64,000 nt of DNA, from positions 68,145 to 132,144 of the forward strand of contig KV425620.1 of NCBI GenBank assembly GCA_001632425.1. The letters are read 5' to 3'. The number at the start of each line of letters is the position of its first letter. The stretch's first letter is position 1. Position numbers and translations under genes: made by a program. This DNA comes from Neolentinus lepideus HHB14362 ss-1. Lineage: Eukaryota; Basidiomycota; Agaricomycetes; Gloeophyllales; Gloeophyllaceae. The notes beneath the pieces were generated by a model. It did not search any database, had not been told where the DNA came from, and worked only from the letters and a program-made list of their open reading frames with translations. This document shows, piece by piece, positions 10,912 to 22,828 of the stretch.

Positions 10912-13353
10912 ATGTTCCCACCCATCACCGTCCCCGGTCAGCAGCAACCCCCTCACATCTCTCCCCCTCCTGGTCCCCCGCGAACGCCCCCTCAATCGTA
11001 CGGCGCCGTCGGAGTCGATGTGTGTGCCAGGAGCAAGCGCGATGATGCATCGCCGCCAGCTCCTGCAGCCACAGTGCGCACCCGTGTCCCACTTCAAGAC
11101 CCTCCGTGGTGGGGACGGCTACCAAAGACCATTTCCCCCGAAATCGCATCTCTGAAGTGCAAGTATCTAGGCGTGGATGGTGTCTTGGGTCGACTGAATC
11201 AGGCAGTCGCAAAACGCTTGAAGCGGGAGGTCCTCATGTCTGATCCCGGCGTGAAAGCGCTCCTGGAGAGACTCCTCGTAGACGGCGATGAACTCTTTGA
11301 TTTTGGGGCCTTATATGCGCGGATACGTATCCTATTTGACCGGAAGATGGGCTATAGTCCAGAGGTGGATGTCAACGAGATGTACTCTAAGCGAATTGAG
11401 TTCGTGGATGGTCCTCACCGGATATGCAACATTTCCTGGAAAGTCTCAGATCTCGAGTGCTCAGAGCTAGGTGTCAGGGGTGTCCTGCGACAACTCAATA
11501 AGGCACTCAGAGGTAGGAGGCGAAAGATCCAGATGTCGGATCCCGGTGTGGAGCCACTCCTGAAGAGACTCGTACAAGAATATGAGTGGTTTGGAGACTT
11601 ATACGATCGCGTGTGCATCATCTTCCATCCGGGTATGGGATACAGTCGACTGCGAGATGTCAACAGACAGTACTCTGAGTGGATGGAGTTCGTGGCTTGC
11701 CATCACCTACGAAATATCATTCCACCGGAAGTCGCATCTCTCAAGTGCAAGGATCTCGGTGTCGAGGGCGTTTTGCGTCGACTCAATCAGGCACTCGCAG
11801 GAGACTTCGAGCAAGAGATCCTCATGTCGGATCCCGGGGTGGAATCGCTCCTAGAAAGACTGGTAAACGGCGAGGATATCGACTTTGGGACCTTGTATGT
11901 ACGTGTGCGCAACCTCTGGGACTATTGGGTGCACAAGTATGGCCTGCGAGATGTCGATAGGCTGTACTCAAAGCTGATCGAGGTTGGCGATCACCTTGAC
12001 GCGGCCAAGAATGCCTGCGTGACCGACGACCTCATTGATCAATCGAGCGATCGAAGGGTGTCGTCGTGGGCGCGGCGTCTTTGGGATCTACGTGCCCATC
12101 GCGTCATCCCGTACCATTTCAGCTTCTGTTGCATGGGAGACTTTGGTGTATATCGATCCGGTTCCTATCATGCTGTATCACATAGCTGGACGGACACGAT
12201 GTCAGAGGGATCTGGCATTGTCACCGATGTCAATGGCCGTGAGTGGCTCGTCCCATTACCTACCGGTGTCACGCTCGAAGCCGTTCGTAATGAGCTGCTC
12301 AATCTTGGAGCCGAATATGCTTGGCTCGATGTTGTCTGCTTGCGACAACATAGTGACTCCCATGCATCGGAATCAATTCGTGTGAACGAATGGAAGGTTG
12401 ATATTCCGACCATTGGTACCATCTATGAAAACGCTGCGAGAGTGATCCGATACTACAATGGGTTAGGAGTGCCCTTTGAGTGTCGTGGTTGGTCAGGGCC
12501 GAGGCACTGGCTTCGCCGAGTCTGGACCATACAAGAGATAAAGGACAATTCTATACCTGCGGGTTTGCCTGAAGGTCTTGAAGCTGGAGACTTGATGAAA
12601 CAGAAGAGTTTGGAAGATGGCAGGACCCTGGAAGATCATCTGCAGCCTATAATGAAGCTGGAAAAATATCTCAAATATCCTGAAGTTGACATGTTAGCGG
12701 TATTGAAGGTTGCCACAGAACTGAAGGGGAGATTTGCCACCAATCCTATTGACAAGATTGCTGCCTTTGGTGCATTAGTCACAAAATCTCGTATCCCTCT
12801 TTACAAAGGAGACATGGATCTTGAGGATGCCTGGGATCTCCTTGTCCAACACATGCCTGGTGAAATTCTAGAAGGTTTCCTATGGCAAATTTGTGTGCCT
12901 GGGAAGGGCAGGTACAGGTGGATTCCATCTTGGGCCCAGCTCATGTGTGAAGATTTTGATGTCCTGCTTAGTCGAGCCTGGTTTTTGAGGGATGTGGAGG
13001 TTCAACTTCTCAGCAACAATTTCATATGCGAACCAGATTGTCAGCTACTCACAGGACATGCACAGCTAACTTGGGCTCCCACTGATGACCAGAGACTTCG
13101 AGGGAAGGTGCATTATTCAGACTCTGTTGTGCGTGAACTCGAGTTCTCCATATATGCTAGTACGGGGCAAGAGTGCCGAGATGGCACAATCCGACTTGTC
13201 GGTTACTGGTTTTACTATCTGATGGTATGTAAACAGGTCGAAATTGCAGCAGGACAGGTTGGATACGAGAAGATATCCGTAGTACTTGTCAAGGACATTG
13301 GTTTCTCAACATGCCAAGCCGAGTATCAAACAGTAGATGCAGTCTTTGTGTAG
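10912..13353 (+). CDS. HET-domain protein with triplicated N-terminal module
   Basis: One intronless frame of 813 residues from the first in-frame ATG (10912); the frame is open upstream to about 10816. Residues ~1-70 are Pro-rich. Residues ~74-364 hold three tandem copies of a ~97-residue module. A HET (heterokaryon incompatibility) domain follows: YHAVSHSWTDTM (~420), AWLDVVCLRQ (~470), then DIPTIGTIYENAARVI and HWLRRVWTIQEI (~535). The remaining ~280 residues resemble the usual HET C-terminal tail. HET proteins trigger cell death on non-self recognition in filamentous fungi. The repeats could be the sensing part; that is inference. The GTG-AGT at the open-frame start overlaps the end of the ataxin-like frame. 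Confidence 0.85.
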   Translation: MFPPITVPGQQQPPHISPPPGPPRTPPQSYGAVGVDVCARSKRDDASPPAPAATVRTRVPLQDPPWWGRLPKTISPEIASLKCKYLGVDGVLGRLNQAVAKRLKREVLMSDPGVKALLERLLVDGDELFDFGALYARIRILFDRKMGYSPEVDVNEMYSKRIEFVDGPHRICNISWKVSDLECSELGVRGVLRQLNKALRGRRRKIQMSDPGVEPLLKRLVQEYEWFGDLYDRVCIIFHPGMGYSRLRDVNRQYSEWMEFVACHHLRNIIPPEVASLKCKDLGVEGVLRRLNQALAGDFEQEILMSDPGVESLLERLVNGEDIDFGTLYVRVRNLWDYWVHKYGLRDVDRLYSKLIEVGDHLDAAKNACVTDDLIDQSSDRRVSSWARRLWDLRAHRVIPYHFSFCCMGDFGVYRSGSYHAVSHSWTDTMSEGSGIVTDVNGREWLVPLPTGVTLEAVRNELLNLGAEYAWLDVVCLRQHSDSHASESIRVNEWKVDIPTIGTIYENAARVIRYYNGLGVPFECRGWSGPRHWLRRVWTIQEIKDNSIPAGLPEGLEAGDLMKQKSLEDGRTLEDHLQPIMKLEKYLKYPEVDMLAVLKVATELKGRFATNPIDKIAAFGALVTKSRIPLYKGDMDLEDAWDLLVQHMPGEILEGFLWQICVPGKGRYRWIPSWAQLMCEDFDVLLSRAWFLRDVEVQLLSNNFICEPDCQLLTGHAQLTWAPTDDQRLRGKVHYSDSVVRELEFSIYASTGQECRDGTIRLVGYWFYYLMVCKQVEIAAGQVGYEKISVVLVKDIGFSTCQAEYQTVDAVFV
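11131..12003 (+). repeat. three in-frame ~97-residue protein repeats
   Basis: Units begin at 11131, 11431 and 11719 (100, 96 and ~95 codons). Each starts IS/IP-x-E/K-V/I-x-x-L-K/E-C, has LGVxGVLxxLNxAL, then the most constant stretch (MSDPGV followed by LLxRLV), then a YxRVRxL-like helix and a final DVNxxYS. The third unit is closer to the first at the start and to both in the SDPG core. I do not recognise the family. The units look alpha-helical. Confidence 0.85.
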
Positions 13354-14862
13354 GGACACAATGTAGCCACATGTACAACAGCTTATTTACACCATCTTGT
13401 TACCATCTATACACCCTTCAAGCTTGGGTGACAATCTATCATTACTGGCTGGAAAGTTCTGGACACACATTGTGTGCATAGGCGGAGACTGGACCATGAC
13501 TCTAAGTCTCTGACACTGACCCCTTGCAGTACCTGTCTCGAACCAATAGATATCAACTCTACACCTATCCTGTGATGGCCAGACTATTGTCTGTATTTTC
13601 ATATGAAGGCAGGAACATCCTGGCTGCGTCTTGATCATAGTGAATGGGATTGATGTGGTAATACATAGGTGAAAATGCAGCACTTTGGGGAGGCCTGTCT
13701 CGGCCGAGAGCGTTGCAAATGTCCGCAAGATGGTAAGATGGAACGAGAAGGATCGGCGGTGAATGTCCAACACTACACGAAAGCGTATGGGACAGCGTTG
13801 AGAGGTATATCCCAGCAGATGAGAAGCTATCGGGTATATCGCCGATATTGGTAAGCGCGGATGGGACGTGAGGCGGGCATGATACGGTCATGTTGTTGAT
13901 TAGGCGTCAAATATTCAGGAAGTCGTAGATTGACCGGCTAACAAACGATTACAATCAGAAAAATTGTTGATGGGGGTGGCCTCGCAATCGAGGGTGCGTA
14001 AGAGATGCAAAGGGGCATTGGCTTTTCGAAATCCGTCAAGTAGGGGACAACAAGAGTGAAGGTGACGCACCTCGTCAGGTTAGCTTATGTGACTGATCTC
14101 AGGCTATCACACAATGGAACTCACCCGGAACGCTAGCTTACAAAGTCGCGCGAGCTTGGTAGCGGTCGGCGCACCCAGCTACGGCGCGACACTGGACGGC
14201 GCAATCCTCTTCGCTCAATTGTGGCTCCTCACTCTGGTGCGCAGCAGGGAACTCGACCTTCGATGAAGGTAGCAGTCAGGTGAGGGCGGACCCCCAATGG
14301 ACCCGTGAGATGAGTGAGTGTTGGTCTTGTATATGTTATATTCGTCTCCTGGATCGTCTGACGGGTCGTCGAAGTGTCTCCCGGCGCATATAAGCATTGT
14401 CAGCTCTCTGACGAACTATACCCTTCTTTTCGCGATTCTGTGTCTGTAACCACTGACGTCACCAGCGGCCACATTCGAATCCATAAGACCATTACTCAAC
14501 CCGTGGTGTCTCTGGACCTGGATGGGTTCCAGACGCGGTCACTGCCTTAGACGAGAAGAATATGATAAGTGCCATTGAATACCTTCCATGTATGCACCCA
14601 TGGATAACAACAGACCTGAAATCTTGGATTCGGCTCCAATTAAAGAAAGACACGGCGAGAATGGCTGTTGTATCGTCTCTCTAGTAGAGTAGCCCTGATC
14701 GTTCGGAAGATTTGGTGAGCCTTTGCGATGATGTAGAATGGGATACTAATTTTCACGCATTAAAGGATGTCGAGTAGCGACACACATGCAGCGGTAGTGA
14801 CCGTCTAAGGCTAGGTCAAGAATATGTCGTCTGTGGCTTGTCATGGAAAAGGTTCATAACTG
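13354..14862. other. intergenic, no gene recognised
   Basis: Contains the 3' flank of the HET gene and short minus-strand frames at 13387-13891 and 14215-14397 without recognisable motifs. No repeat of the families described elsewhere in the window is evident. Confidence 0.4.
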
Positions 14863-15700
14863 CTACAGACCACGTCGATCATGATACAGCGTGCAGATAA
14901 TCGAAGACGGTAGCGTCCCATGCGTGGTGGCATATATGCGGGCATGTAGCAGAACCTGAGACAGCAGACACAAGAACTTGCACTGAACGCTTATGAGATA
15001 TCGGTGCTTGTCACCGACACCACAGGGTGGCTCGTGAAATAAAGTCGTTCCCCTAGTCGAGTCTGCCCATTCTGATGGGAAGCCTTCCAAAGCCGGAGAC
15101 ATACACATGGGCTGCTGAAGCTGGACAGCGGATTCTTCGATCAGTTCGCAGCGGATCAGCAAGGTGAAAGAGCACAAGGACCACGATAGCCTATAGGGGG
15201 CGATGTGAGTCCAGAACTCGTGAGGGGTAACATGGTCAAGCGAGGAGATCCAAGCGAAGAAAGCGCTCAATGTCGAGCGTCGGATGAACATCGTCATCAC
15301 GTGTGAGATCTCCTGATATGTGTGATATGTCAATGCGTATACGACAATGAAGGAATGGTAGGTTTATAGACGAAAAGACGAACCTGAAAAACACACCCAC
15401 CGAGAGAGAGAGATAATCAACCATTTGTTTGTCCAAGCCAGCCGAACGAAACTGAGTGGCCGTGTCCCTATCAGTGCAGCAACTGTAGTCGCCGAGAAAT
15501 GGATTCAGATCCGAGTCTAACCCAGCTATGCATGTATGTAGAAGCAACGGGACCAAGGATGAAGACGCGAGCATTGTCTGGACAGAGTAGATACAAGAGA
15601 TAGACAATTGTGAAGAAGCTGAAAGACGACCAAACGGCTGCTGTATTTCTGGCAAGCATATTAAGAAGACATGGGGAAAGCTATCGACCAGGAGGCGCAA
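14863..15700 (-). pseudogene. unknown degenerate gene adjoining ARD remnant (copy B)
   Basis: Minus-strand frames at 15700-15236 and 15333-14863 encode hydrophobic segments. Part of it weakly resembles 7158-6847. The frame is interrupted or needs several introns I cannot place. It lies in the same relation to ARD-like sequence as copy A. Family not recognised. Confidence 0.3.
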
Positions 15701-15859
15701 GAGATATGGGCAGATGGAGAAAACGCAATATCACGCCGAACACAGATCTGACAGCAGTCGAGTATTTTGCAATAAAACTGATGCATTACAGATGGATTTA
15801 GCGTAGACAGCAGCAAATTTTCACCTCCACACTGCACACCATCTTCCACTCCCATACGC

Positions 15860-16125
15860 ATCCTTGCTTCAGCGAACGAGCGGGGACTCATGCACCGATA
15901 TCGATGGTCCACAGACAATTATGACGCGTCCGGGCTCGCGTCTGGTTGTGCAGAGCCCACTTCGACTCGTGCTGTACATGGTATATCTCGTCAGCTCCCG
16001 TACTATGCATAAGCTCTAGGAAGTAGATGCACCTTGGGATAACCACATCACCATATTCTTCTCATTGAGTGCAAAGCGATGGTAGATACCGACAGGGAAA
16101 ACGGTCACGTGAGGTTTTGCATGGG
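15860..16125 (-). pseudogene. acireductone dioxygenase-like fragment, copy B
   Basis: Reading the minus strand from 16125, VTVFPVGIYHRFALNEKNM matches the cupin segment GDVIVLSAGIYHRFTLDERN of copy A. Further on (~15980-15880), LHNQTR followed by WTIDIGA corresponds to APYNRGES followed by RTIGVGAS. At the DNA level the match to 7330-7620 is patchy but in the same order. Everything upstream (N-terminus, DEEIRY) is gone. It is a relic of a duplicated locus. Confidence 0.55.
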
Positions 16126-16456
16126 ACTATATGCCGACGTCGCCACATCTGCCGCAACTCCCTTCCCGTCCCTCCCTCTACACCTACCAAGCCCTCAAAG
16201 TGAACTTCCTTGACTCCTAAAATAATTCGCCATCAATAGCTCCCGGAGACCTCTCCTCCGATACTGTGGGCAACCGTCTATGTCGCATTGCTTGTCTTTC
16301 GCCACGGAGTCTAATTTATAGTCTTCATTCGTACGCTGTACCTCATTTACCTCATCCCTAATTAGTCTTCCATGGCGGGGCTCCTTGGTTTCTGCCCGTC
16401 ATCTGTTCCCCTCAATTTTGCATGATCATGCCTCGCCCTAAGGATCACTTAAGACA

Positions 16457-17137
16457 ATGGCTGTCTTACACTCGACGCGTATATGCTCGTGTACAGTGAT
16501 ACGTATACCCCTCTTCCACAGGTTGTTGTACATCGTCCTCGACTCTGCTATTGCCATACGTCTTCTCCGCCATCTTTATTGTCTTCAATCGGCTAACGTG
16601 GATCATCTAGGTATTACGGTTGACACCGTCGCCTTAATATCTCTTCCGCCTCTCTACTGCCTGCGCTACCGTTTCAGAGTGCTGAGACTCGAGGTCGCTC
16701 GATTTCATATAACTCAGATAGCAACCAGAGAGGGAGCGCGGCGGTTCCAATTTCTCGGGAGCAATCCAGCGCCCATAATGGCTGGTATGTCCAGTATCCC
16801 GATAGCGTTGTCGCGCGTCGTCGTGGAGAAGAGTATGTGGAAGAACGGCACTCAAAGACTGCTCCTAAACTACTTTGTCCATCCTTCCGACCAGAACATG
16901 TTCTCTTCGAGGCACTGTTCTTATCCTTAACGACTCATCCTCGTGTGCTATTCCCCGTGTGGACGTCTCGCTTCGTTTATAACGACAACACTTTATACTC
17001 GGACCCAGGCTGAGCAGTGGATCAATGTGCTTTTCATGACTACTGGTCTTTTCGCGACCGTCTTCCAGCTTCAAGTACAACCATTGCTCCTTTGGGCGCT
17101 ATGCCGACATCATGGTAGCCACTCTTACGAGGAGTGA
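16457..17137 (+). pseudogene. multi-pass membrane protein remnant
   Basis: From ATG 16457 the plus strand encodes hydrophobic segments (LYIVLDSAIAIRLLRHLY, VALISLPPLYCLRYRF), a soluble loop and a PIALSRVVVE segment. Other frames then continue with TTHPRVLFPVWTSRF and, after an apparent -1 shift near 17012, EQWINVLFMTTGLFATVFQ. The continuity of membrane-like character across frame changes suggests one decayed gene of about 220+ residues. I cannot name the family. Confidence 0.4.
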
Positions 17138-17472
17138 CGATACGCCTCCCTGATTCCTAAATACTGTGTGCAGATCAACTTTCGAGCTCTCAGCCAGATT
17201 GTTTAGACCGGAGCTGGAAAGGTCAGTGGTCGCAGCACCTGCTGGCATGTAGTCGCTGCCGGTCTCTTTAACATATTTTCTATCCCCTCTGGACAAATTC
17301 GGCTACACAATTACAGACTCAACCCCCTTGTCGACTATGGACCGGCATACTTATTATCGGATTGATTTGGGGCTACCACAAACAATGTCGTTGTATGGCA
17401 ACGTGCTAGCTGCTGTAGCTGGAACACCGAATAGTCGGATATAATTCAATCCAAAGCCACACTGGCCAGCGC

Positions 17473-17869
17473 TTAGCCCCAGTGTTCCGTAACTGCAGTC
17501 TCATATACAATAATCTCCACCGTACCGCCAGTGGCACGAGTCCCTTCGGCCACAATAGTTGTGGCAAAGGGTTCACTGCGGAGCGTCAACATGAGTTCAG
17601 TTGGCGCTGTGTAGATCCGACAGAGTTGGCTCATGTTGTGTGCATGGGCTCCGCATTTGTTCTCAGAGGTGTGAAGCTTACCAGTGCCGGTGTAGACGGT
17701 CCGCGGTGGCACGAAAGAATTGCTGTGTAGACAAAGGTGAGTATCTCGCTGTGGTTAGTTGGGGAGTTTGATTGGCATTCCCTCTGACGACGTACACGGC
17801 TATAGGGGATCCGAAAACAACTGGCCAGAATATGAATAGGGCTGACATGATGAGGGAGAATTTATGCAT
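17473..17869 (-). CDS. possible small secreted protein
   Basis: ATG at 17869 is followed by a clear signal peptide (MHKFSLIMSALFIFWPVVFG). The frame stops after 63 codons. A second frame (17712-17473, with PRTVYTGTGKLH ... EHWG) overlaps it. An intron or frameshift would be needed to join them, and I see no convincing donor. It could be a real effector-like protein or a decayed gene. Confidence 0.3.
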
Positions 17870-17935
17870 TATTGCTGTGCAGAGCGGAAGGCACCCGGGG
17901 TGAGTAGAGTAACGGGATGAACGGCAGTCGCTCAC

Positions 17936-18530
17936 TTGGAACGAATGTGCTTCACAATGAGTGTGGAGTTATGGTTGGGAGACAATCTAATGGCAAATCC
18001 TAGCGGTCAAAGGCACTCTGGGTGTTTTGGCCCTTTTATGCAGAGAGACTGGACAGCGTCTGTGCACAAGGCAGACTATAGTCACACAAACCGTAGCAAC
18101 GCTGTTAACATCATTAGTTCAGACTACGGGTAAACAATGAAAGATGAGGGTGGTTGACGAGCGCTGATCGCATCTAACAGAACTGAAGACGGGCGTCAGA
18201 TAGTTGGGGGCAACCACTGACCAACTTGGAGCGGCCATCCACAGTTGTAGTGAAAACTGTGTGAGGGTGATCACCAACAAGCTGCGAAAGATATATCTCC
18301 CAAACGTTGCGTCGGCTGGTGATATAGATAATAGTCTGCTAAGAGTGTACGGGCATTAGCAGCGTTCGATAGGATCCGAACAGTAGATGAGGAGGAAAAC
18401 AGCAAGGAGTCTAACATTATTAGTTGTAACAAGTTTAATACTTATACAATTATAAGAGCATATCATAGCCATGGTCGTCGCAAGTCGTCATGATTCATCA
18501 GAGAGCCGTGGATCATCAAATGATTGATGC
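17936..18530. other. intergenic, no gene recognised
   Basis: About 600 bases between the possible secreted protein and the 3' end of the kinase gene. No conserved motif or repeat seen. Confidence 0.4.
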
Positions 18531-19831
18531 CTAGGATGATCCAGTGATCTGTCCGAGGAGAGGCCACAACGCACACATTCCAGGCCTTGTATCAGATTCA
18601 AATGTCCAGCATTGATCAATGATATCGCGCAGTACCGGATGAAATTGCTTCAAAAGATTTGCCGGCTTTGTTCGGTTGCCGATATCCTGCATAATTTGGA
18701 GATCGCTGCGGCGCAAGTGATATGGAAGAAGACCTGTCATAAGCTACGCCGCCAACTGTTAATTATGACGGCGTGTCTGAGTTAGACACTCACCTCGTAG
18801 GAAGTGCAACCGAACGACCATACGTCCGAGCGGAGTGTTGGCCTTACTTCAAAAATGTCTTCACCAGCATTAACAAGCTCGGGTGCCATCCATCGTATGG
18901 TTCCTCCCGCAGTCGAAGTAGTGTTACCGGTAGGGCCAACAAGATCTTCCACAATTCGTGAAAGGCCGAAATCGCTAAGGACGGCGTGCCCGTCATCAGC
19001 AATCAGAATGTTATTCTGAACAGAGAGTCATCAAGCTGAGAGACATAAAGCATAAGTATACGACGTACTCCTTTCAAATCGCCATGAACTATTGGAGGAT
19101 GGGATGTGTGTAGATATACTAATCCTTTCGCAACATCCTGTATCTAGCGTGGCAAACAGACAGTTTTAGTAACTGCGTTTTGTTACAAGCCTAATAGACT
19201 TGCCAGAGGAAGGCATTCGATGTTTGGGTGCTCTTTGAGGTAGTCTGTAGCATTGCCGTTCTGATACCACTTCATGACAATGGCTGGACGTCCTTCCATG
19301 TGATAGGTGATACCGAAAAGCTCTACAATGTTCGCATGGTCTAATCGATGCCATACGTACACCTCTCGGTTTAGCCGCTATTAAATATTGCCACATCAGC
19401 TAGATCCATATGTGGACAGCCCTACAGAGTGCTCGCCTTGATAGCTCTGACTCGATCAAATCCGAGGTTTCCATTGAACGCCCGTAGAAGTTTCAGAGCA
19501 ACCTAGTCATTTGACGAGTCGAGATCTGAGAAGTGGTTCGGTCGCAAACAATCAATATTCTGACCTTCTCAACGGCTTGTGTCTCTGTTCGAGGGTTACG
19601 CTCCCACTCGCCTTCATATATATCACAGAATCCACCGGAAGTGCGGGGGTAGCGGCTGGACGTACGAATGCGAACTGTAAGGTCCACAATACCTGCAGTG
19701 ACAGATGTTGAGGGGGTGCTGCTTGCACTGTCGACACTATCTTTCTCAGGAGACCAAGTAGGGTTGACAGGGGCAGGGATGGAGAGAGGCGTGACACCCA
19801 TGGCTGCAGCCTTCGAAGAGGAGTAAACCAT
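18531..19831 (-). CDS. TKL-like Ser/Thr protein kinase, 6 exons
   Basis: Exons 19831-19565, 19502-19437, 19377-19204, 19143-19069, 19015-18794 and 18743-18531 join to 338 residues, every intron in phase 0. Kinase landmarks in order: SGGFCDIYEGEW (Gly loop, with Cys in place of a usual Gly), VALKLL (ATP Lys), LNREVYVWHRL (helix C Glu), HGDLKGNNIL (catalytic loop, His-Gly-Asp instead of His-Arg-Asp, common in basidiomycete TKL kinases), SDFGLSRI, RWMAPEL, SDVWSFG and a RPGM near the C-end. All catalytic residues are present, so it should be active. Introns 2 and 3 need GC donors (AAG|GCGAGC and CTG|GCAAGT). The start is ATG 19831. Substrate unknown. Confidence 0.85.
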
Positions 19832-22828
19832 TGCGGGGTTTATTAGTGCCAAAAGAGGGGGATAGTCATGGTGATTAGTGTGGCCCCTCTCGGGATTCGA
19901 TAACGATCTGCGCCGTGGTGTATTTTCCAGAGTCCATCCCCCAGATGGAATGTCTATATTGCGATCAAATTCCCTCTATCTATCCAACAAGAAAAGGCGC
20001 ACCTTGCAAAGAGAAGGGCATATTCGCAAATAATGTGTTATACAGCTCCAATGCTGAAATCTCGCTCACGGCGCTTTGCCTGTCTCGTGATACCAGATAC
20101 ACCTAAGATGATGGCTCCAGATGGTCACAATGCCACGGCTCAGATACTCTGATGGTACAGAGCCTTTCGACCTCTGTAGGGGAGACCAAAGGTCGCAGAG
20201 AGTATACGTGGACAAGACCAGAATCGTCTTGAAATCACCTTTATAGCGCCTTTTGACGCACTGCGGTCACCGGAGGCCATGCATTGCTGTGCATTGGTAC
20301 CTGACGCCTATGATAGATGCACCCTGATGTTGTGCAGTATTCCCGAGGCTGCTTCAGGAGAACATAGAAATCGAGGGTCCACAAGGCAAGTGGACATACC
20401 GGTACCAAGTACCATTTACAAGCCACAAATTTTGATTATGACTGAAGTTACACCAAAAGCCACATTATATAAGAACAGGGATCTGTATCTGCAATCGCTG
20501 TGAGCGAATGAACAAACGGTAGGAGCCTGAGATCAAATTACAATTGCCGGTGAATGTTGCACGTTGAAGCATGATCCTACCTCACAAAGAAAAGCATATA
20601 TCATGGCAACGCAGAAATATGCAGTTCACTCTTTAGCTATATACTTTAATACTACAATCAACCTCCCAAGCATGTTCGCCTCTTGGGGCCTTGGCACGTC
20701 TGCAAGGTACCGCGCAGTGCCACGCAACTGGTGTCCGACTTTGTCCGGTGAATTTTTGTATGAATTTTTCGCTGTCTATTGTTCATACCATCAAAGTTCC
20801 CAATAAACATCTTGTCTATATCTTTCACCTCCTTTGGGGATATAGTCGCTGTTACTACAGTCGCCCTCACAATTGCGAAAGTTCTCAGCAGCAGTGCGGG
20901 TGCTAATTACGAGTATCAGTATCTTAAATAAGAGCTGTACTGTTTGCATAGAGCACTGAAACTGGTCGCTTTTGCCGTCGAAACTACTCCAGACCATATA
21001 TGATATGTAAGTATATCAAGACAGAAGTCACACGGTGTACTGAAGTTGTGGACAAGTTCAAGGGTCGTATCAAGGGATACAAGGAAGTCTTCTGTTCTCG
21101 TGGCTCCGGCAGTTCGTGTTGTGTGCATGTATGTCGGTCTGTACGCAGCTAGACTCTATATTAAGTCTTATTGCTCCGGGCGTAGTCATACTAGACCGAT
21201 TAAGGAAGTGGTCCTTCCGGATTAGGCAGCCGCCACGCGGCTCGAGTGGCGTCAAGTCTTCTCGACCGTTGGCCGAGTCTTGAAGCGTATTACAGCCCGT
21301 ATAATGTTATGTACTGCATGATTGAGCGTATCCAGTATTTTTTGTCTGTGCTTGTATACTGGAGTTGATTTAGTAAGTAGTTATTCGGTATGTGCCCGAT
21401 CCGCGACTCTTGTAGTATATAAGTCACGCTGTTCAGCGCTGCAATCTATCGAGATTATACTCTGAACTAACCTCAGGTAGCTTATCATACAGGACTCTGG
21501 CAGTTAGTATACTGCAAAGGCTATTCTATTTATATTGACTTGTGTATATCTACGGCTCCTTAGTACTTAAGTCTCTAGTCACTATGGTGCACCACGAAAT
21601 ATCAGGAACCGTTCGTTGTGTTAGATGACCCCTCGCGAGGGAATCAAACAAGGTGGTAATTATCACCATGCATAACTGCATTCCAAGTATTCATTCAGAT
21701 CATAATCAGGGTTGTCTTTTGAACCTATTAACAATTGTACTTTGACGTAGCTGTCCCATAACATAGCTCTAGTTTATCTAGATGAAGCTCTCGGAAATAC
21801 ACCTAGCCATCAAGAAGATACCTCACACTATTCCCTCAAGTTCCAAAAATTGCATTTCATTAATAGATCTACTGTGAACAAGCTTACATTGCCGATACTG
21901 GCGTACGGGACATGGCTGTAATCACATTATCACCAATAGGCTGACCTGACTCGGACCACACAGCAATTTGACAAACTGCTATTCATCATGTTTGAGAGCC
22001 GCGCGAGGCAAGACTTAGTTAACTGCGGTGAATACAGAGTATATACTGAATATTGCTAAATAAGGACGCCGAGCGAGTGGCAGCGAACAGTGCTAGTGAG
22101 ACCACAAACCTATTTTGAAATGGACATCGTGGTGTGAGATACTGCACGTCTTAATCGAAGTCCACCGATCATAGGTGTCCTCGTTGCAAGTACGAGATCA
22201 CCAAGAGCACCCTTTCCAGTGAATGTAAAGCAGACTATTAGCTATTCTACAGCACATGACATTGTCCATGGTCCTCGTCTTCAGCGCTGTGGCCCGCGTT
22301 GTAATAGGATGACGTCATAGACGCCTATGTATGGCCCGTCTATGTTCTTCCAAACGACGAATGACCCTACATACAACAGGAAGGAATGATGTGTATAAAC
22401 CCGCTATGGGCACTATTGCCGCTGTGGAGACGTGCGGATATCACGATAGATTGGAGTTCAATGATACGTGAAAGTTAGCGTCGGCGGAGTGCCGAACATA
22501 CACGATGGCAGCATGGCTCTGGTACCCTGTATCATAATATTTATTGATTGACATTAATGTGTCCGGTAGCCGTAAATTGAAGCACTGGTAATTCCTGAAG
22601 GAGCGCAAGAGAATGAAGCGTGCCACTCGCGCCGTCATACACTAAACATATTATTGTCATCCTTACGCCGGACGCAATCCGCCATTCAACATCGTAGTGA
22701 GGGAGGCCCTTCTAACTAGCAGACCCTGTGACCGAAATCAATTATATCGAGGTGGTTTTATATGTTGTCTTCTGACCCATTGATCGAGTGTATGTAAGAT
22801 TAACATTGTCAATTTCCCAAATCTTGAT
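19832..22828. other. 3 kb gene-poor region
   Basis: Only short scattered frames, none with a recognisable motif, in AT-leaning sequence between the 5' end of the kinase and the 3' end of the amylase. I see no terminal repeats, LTRs or RNA genes. It may hold an old unrecognisable transposon. Homology search is the only way to tell. Confidence 0.4.
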
